Source of the DNA: Chitinophagaceae bacterium
GTDB lineage: Bacteria; Bacteroidota; Bacteroidia; Chitinophagales; Chitinophagaceae
Length of the DNA: 64,000 nt
Reading direction: 5' to 3'
Assembly (NCBI GenBank): GCA_947372105.1
Contig: CANBSH010000002.1
Span: 1-64,000, forward strand
Below, piece after piece: positions 62,196-64,000 of this stretch. The notes beneath the pieces are model-generated. The model had not been told where the DNA came from. It made no database searches and saw only the letters and a list, made by a program, of their open reading frames with translations. The translations under genes were made by a program, and so were the position numbers. Each line of letters begins with the position of its first letter. The stretch's first letter is position 1.

Positions 62196-62585
62196 CTAAT
62201 AATTTTTATCCGCCCAAATTTGATGGTAAAAATCATCTTCTTTAAGAGCGATTGCTGCTGAAGCTACTTTTTTACCAATCAAGTCCATGCCTTGTACATT
62301 AATACTTAAAGATTCAACTGTTTTATTAGCATCTCTTTTAAAAATTACTAAAGCATCATAAGCTGCTAAATAAAAAGTGTCTACTCCTTTTTTCTCTAAT
62401 GGCACAGCACCCATTGCAGAATTAATAATTAAGTTAGCGTCTTCTGCTGTTAAAGTCACTTCGGCTACTGGACTTCCTTCCGCAAAAGTGTATTTTCCTA
62501 AATAATCTTTAAGGGGACTGTCTTGCGCTTGAACTGACATAAAAACACCTAATAAAACGACACCCATTAATAACACTTTTTTCAT
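62196..62585 (-). CDS. small secreted protein, DUF3471-like
   Basis: A 129-residue protein with a signal peptide (ending SVQAQ, about residue 21). The remainder, beginning LKDYLGKYTF and containing VTLTAEDANLIINSAMG, resembles the small beta domain (DUF3471-like) found after beta-lactamase-type domains, here on its own. The function is unknown. It is convergent with hisS (12-base gap). Confidence 0.6.
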   Translation of the reverse strand: MKKVLLMGVVLLGVFMSVQAQDSPLKDYLGKYTFAEGSPVAEVTLTAEDANLIINSAMGAVPLEKKGVDTFYLAAYDALVIFKRDANKTVESLSINVQGMDLIGKKVASAAIALKEDDFYHQIWADKNY

Positions 62586-62766
62586 ACTGTTTATTTTAAA
62601 TGATTGGTTAATTGATTTTTTATTCCTTCCTTATTAGCCGAAATTAGGGGAATAGCCCTAAAAATAAAAGCAAAAATGAAAGGATTTCTTAAACTTAACA
62701 TCTTCCCTCAAAAAAGGTTGCATAATGGTTAAAAAAAAGAAATAAAAGGAAACAAATACGATCAAG

Positions 62767-62775
62767 TATCTTTGC
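62767..62775 (+). promoter_or_regulatory. putative -7 box of rlmN
   Basis: TATCTTTGC is a full match to the Bacteroidota TAnnTTTG -7 element, ending 3 bases before the rlmN ATG at 62779. The transcript would be nearly leaderless, or the true start codon is further in. No -33 box is evident. Confidence 0.4.
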
Positions 62776-62778
62776 ATT

Positions 62779-63828
62779 ATGGAGAAAGAAAAAGTAAATA
62801 TCAGACATCTCGAAGTAGCTGACATTGAACGATTTATAGGGAAATTGGGGGAGAAATCCTTCAGGGTAAAACAAATCCACGAATGGTTATGGCAAAAGCA
62901 TGCGCATAGCTTTGACGAAATGACCAATTTAAGTAAGGATTTAAGAAAGCAATTAGAAGACCATTTTACATTGCCCGCCTTACAATTAAATACGACTCAA
63001 TTAAGCAGCGACGGGACTTTAAAAACTCGTTTTGAAACCTTTGATCATCACATGATAGAAGGGGTATTAATTCCAACCACCGAACGTAAAACAGCTTGCG
63101 TATCCTCTCAAATTGGATGCAGTTTAAGTTGTAAGTTTTGCGCAACAGGTTATATGGAAAGAAAAAGGAATTTAACTTATGATGAAATTTACGACCAAGT
63201 AGTTTTAATCAATCAGCAAAGTGAAAAAACATTTGATCAAAAGCTTTCCAATATTGTATTTATGGGTATGGGTGAGCCTTTGTTGAATTATAAAAATGTT
63301 TTAAAATCTATAGAACGTATTTCTGCAAAAGATGGATTAGGAATGAGTCAGCGCAGAATCACCGTTTCAACGGCTGGAGTGGCTAAAGGCATTAAGCAAT
63401 TAGGCGATGATCAAGTTCGATTTAAATTAGCCTTATCCTTGCATGCAGCGAATGATAAAAAAAGAAATGAAATAATGCCTATCAATGAAAGCAACAATAT
63501 TGAGGCCCTCATTGATGCACTTAATTATTTTTATAAAAAAACAGGCAACGAAATTACATTTGAATATATTTTATTCAAGGACTTTAACGATTCTGAACGT
63601 GACGTGGAAGAGCTCACTAAAATTTATCGAAAAGTGCCCGCCGATTTAATAAATGTAATTGAATACAATGCTATTGATAAATTTCCTTTTGACAAACCAG
63701 ACGAAGATGGATTTGAAACCTTTGTAACTGCATTACAAAAAAACAGAGTAAATGTGAGAGTAAGACGTAGTAGAGGAAAGGATATTGATGCCGCATGTGG
63801 TCAATTAGCAAATAAGGATAACTTTTAA
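62779..63828 (+). CDS. rlmN: 23S rRNA (adenine-2503-C2)-methyltransferase RlmN
   Basis: A 349-residue radical-SAM methyltransferase that methylates A2503 of 23S rRNA (and A37 of some tRNAs). The [4Fe-4S] motif is CSLSCKFCATG. Two resolving/catalytic Cys residues are present: one in KTACVSSQIG-type position before the cluster motif and one in the C-terminal DIDAACGQL. MGMGEPLLNYKNV is the family SAM-binding segment. The length is normal. Confidence 0.97.
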   Translation: MEKEKVNIRHLEVADIERFIGKLGEKSFRVKQIHEWLWQKHAHSFDEMTNLSKDLRKQLEDHFTLPALQLNTTQLSSDGTLKTRFETFDHHMIEGVLIPTTERKTACVSSQIGCSLSCKFCATGYMERKRNLTYDEIYDQVVLINQQSEKTFDQKLSNIVFMGMGEPLLNYKNVLKSIERISAKDGLGMSQRRITVSTAGVAKGIKQLGDDQVRFKLALSLHAANDKKRNEIMPINESNNIEALIDALNYFYKKTGNEITFEYILFKDFNDSERDVEELTKIYRKVPADLINVIEYNAIDKFPFDKPDEDGFETFVTALQKNRVNVRVRRSRGKDIDAACGQLANKDNF

Positions 63829-63839
63829 TTCCACTCTAG

Positions 63840-64000
63840 ATGAACCAAAAAAGATCAGACAATTTTGATAAGTTTTCTTTGAAGAAAAAAGGAAGTGCTG
63901 TTAAAGAGGCTATTCGTCAAGACAAGAAAAAAGCGAAGGCCGAATCTAGAGCCATGGGAGAAGCCATGCGTCAAAGAAAAAAAGATAAAGCAAGAGGTAT
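63840..64000 (+). CDS. partial Lys/Arg-rich protein, possibly a pseudouridine synthase N-terminus
   Basis: Fifty-three codons from an ATG at 63840 to the window edge, running 11 bases after the rlmN stop on the same strand. The sequence is very basic (KEAIRQDKKKAKAESRAMGE), without any domain yet. In Bacteroidota, rRNA pseudouridine synthases often begin with a similar Lys-rich extension containing an EAIRQxKK-like stretch, so that is the best guess. The domain itself would lie beyond the window, so this cannot be confirmed here. Confidence 0.4.
   Translation, partial: MNQKRSDNFDKFSLKKKGSAVKEAIRQDKKKAKAESRAMGEAMRQRKKDKARG

Noticed and set aside
62644..62661. Small hairpin TTAGGG-GAATAG-CCCTAA
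   Set aside because: Only six base pairs, with no strong T-run; it lies upstream of both flanking genes, not after a gene end.
1..64000. tRNA, rRNA, CRISPR arrays, insertion sequences, phage genes
   Set aside because: No cloverleaf-like intergenic sequence, no spaced repeats, no transposase or integrase gene and no terminal inverted repeats were seen; intergenic space is small and accounted for.

Overview
The window reads as AT-rich Bacteroidota chromosome, most likely family Chitinophagaceae. The evidence is two SusC/SusD pairs, SusE/SusF-type lipoproteins, a type IX secretion sorting domain, an ExbB-ExbD-ExbD-TonB operon, separate nuoC and nuoD with a short nuoG, and promoter-like TTTG / TAnnTTTG boxes. 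A genus close to Sediminibacterium or Hydrotalea is a guess from composition and gene style. I found no tRNA, rRNA, CRISPR array, insertion sequence or prophage. The window is fully packed with genes; the last gene runs off the right edge.

Layout. (1) 0-5 kb: a YcxB-like membrane protein, then a + strand operon of SLC45/GPH-type MFS sugar transporter, PfkB fructokinase and amylosucrase. This looks like a complete sucrose route: import, transfer of the glucosyl unit to glucan, and phosphorylation of the released fructose. (2) 5-16 kb, mostly - strand: a Met/His-rich outer-membrane protein, a PAP2/vanadium-haloperoxidase-like lipoprotein, an unknown small protein, a membrane-anchored GyrI-like protein (+ strand), and two tandem ~1,110-residue FG-GAP/VCBS + ASPIC/UnbV lipoproteins. 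(3) 16-23 kb: SusD/SusC pair (-) divergent from a LacI-type regulator and a GH53 endo-galactanase (+). (4) 23-33.4 kb: a starch-utilisation locus on the - strand in the order GH13 amylase with T9SS tail, SusC, SusD, SusE, SusF. (5) 33.8-37 kb: HAD sugar-phosphatase/mutase-like protein (+), GH33 sialidase (-), MnmE (-). (6) 37-40 kb: exbB-exbD-exbD-tonB (-), the energy supply for SusC-type transporters. (7) 40-44 kb: a large zinc metalloprotease (+) and a MacB-type permease (-). (8) 44.4-57.5 kb: a complete 14-gene complex I operon, nuoA to nuoN, on the - strand. (9) 57.6-60.7 kb: small membrane protein, PstS-like lipoprotein and TPR protein (-). (10) 60.8-64 kb: hisS, a small secreted protein, rlmN, and the start of a Lys-rich gene that may be a pseudouridine synthase.

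How it fits together: the first 35 kb is mainly carbohydrate capture (sucrose, starch, probably galactan). The outer-membrane uptake steps depend on the ExbBD-TonB system. Several shared intergenic sequence elements suggest coordinated control. A 14-base LacI-like element occurs upstream of both the sucrose operon and the LacI gene. A TGTGTA-N5-TACACA-type element lies just upstream of both Sus-type operons. The least explained part is the FG-GAP pair / haloperoxidase-like / Met-rich outer-membrane-protein cluster at 5-16 kb.
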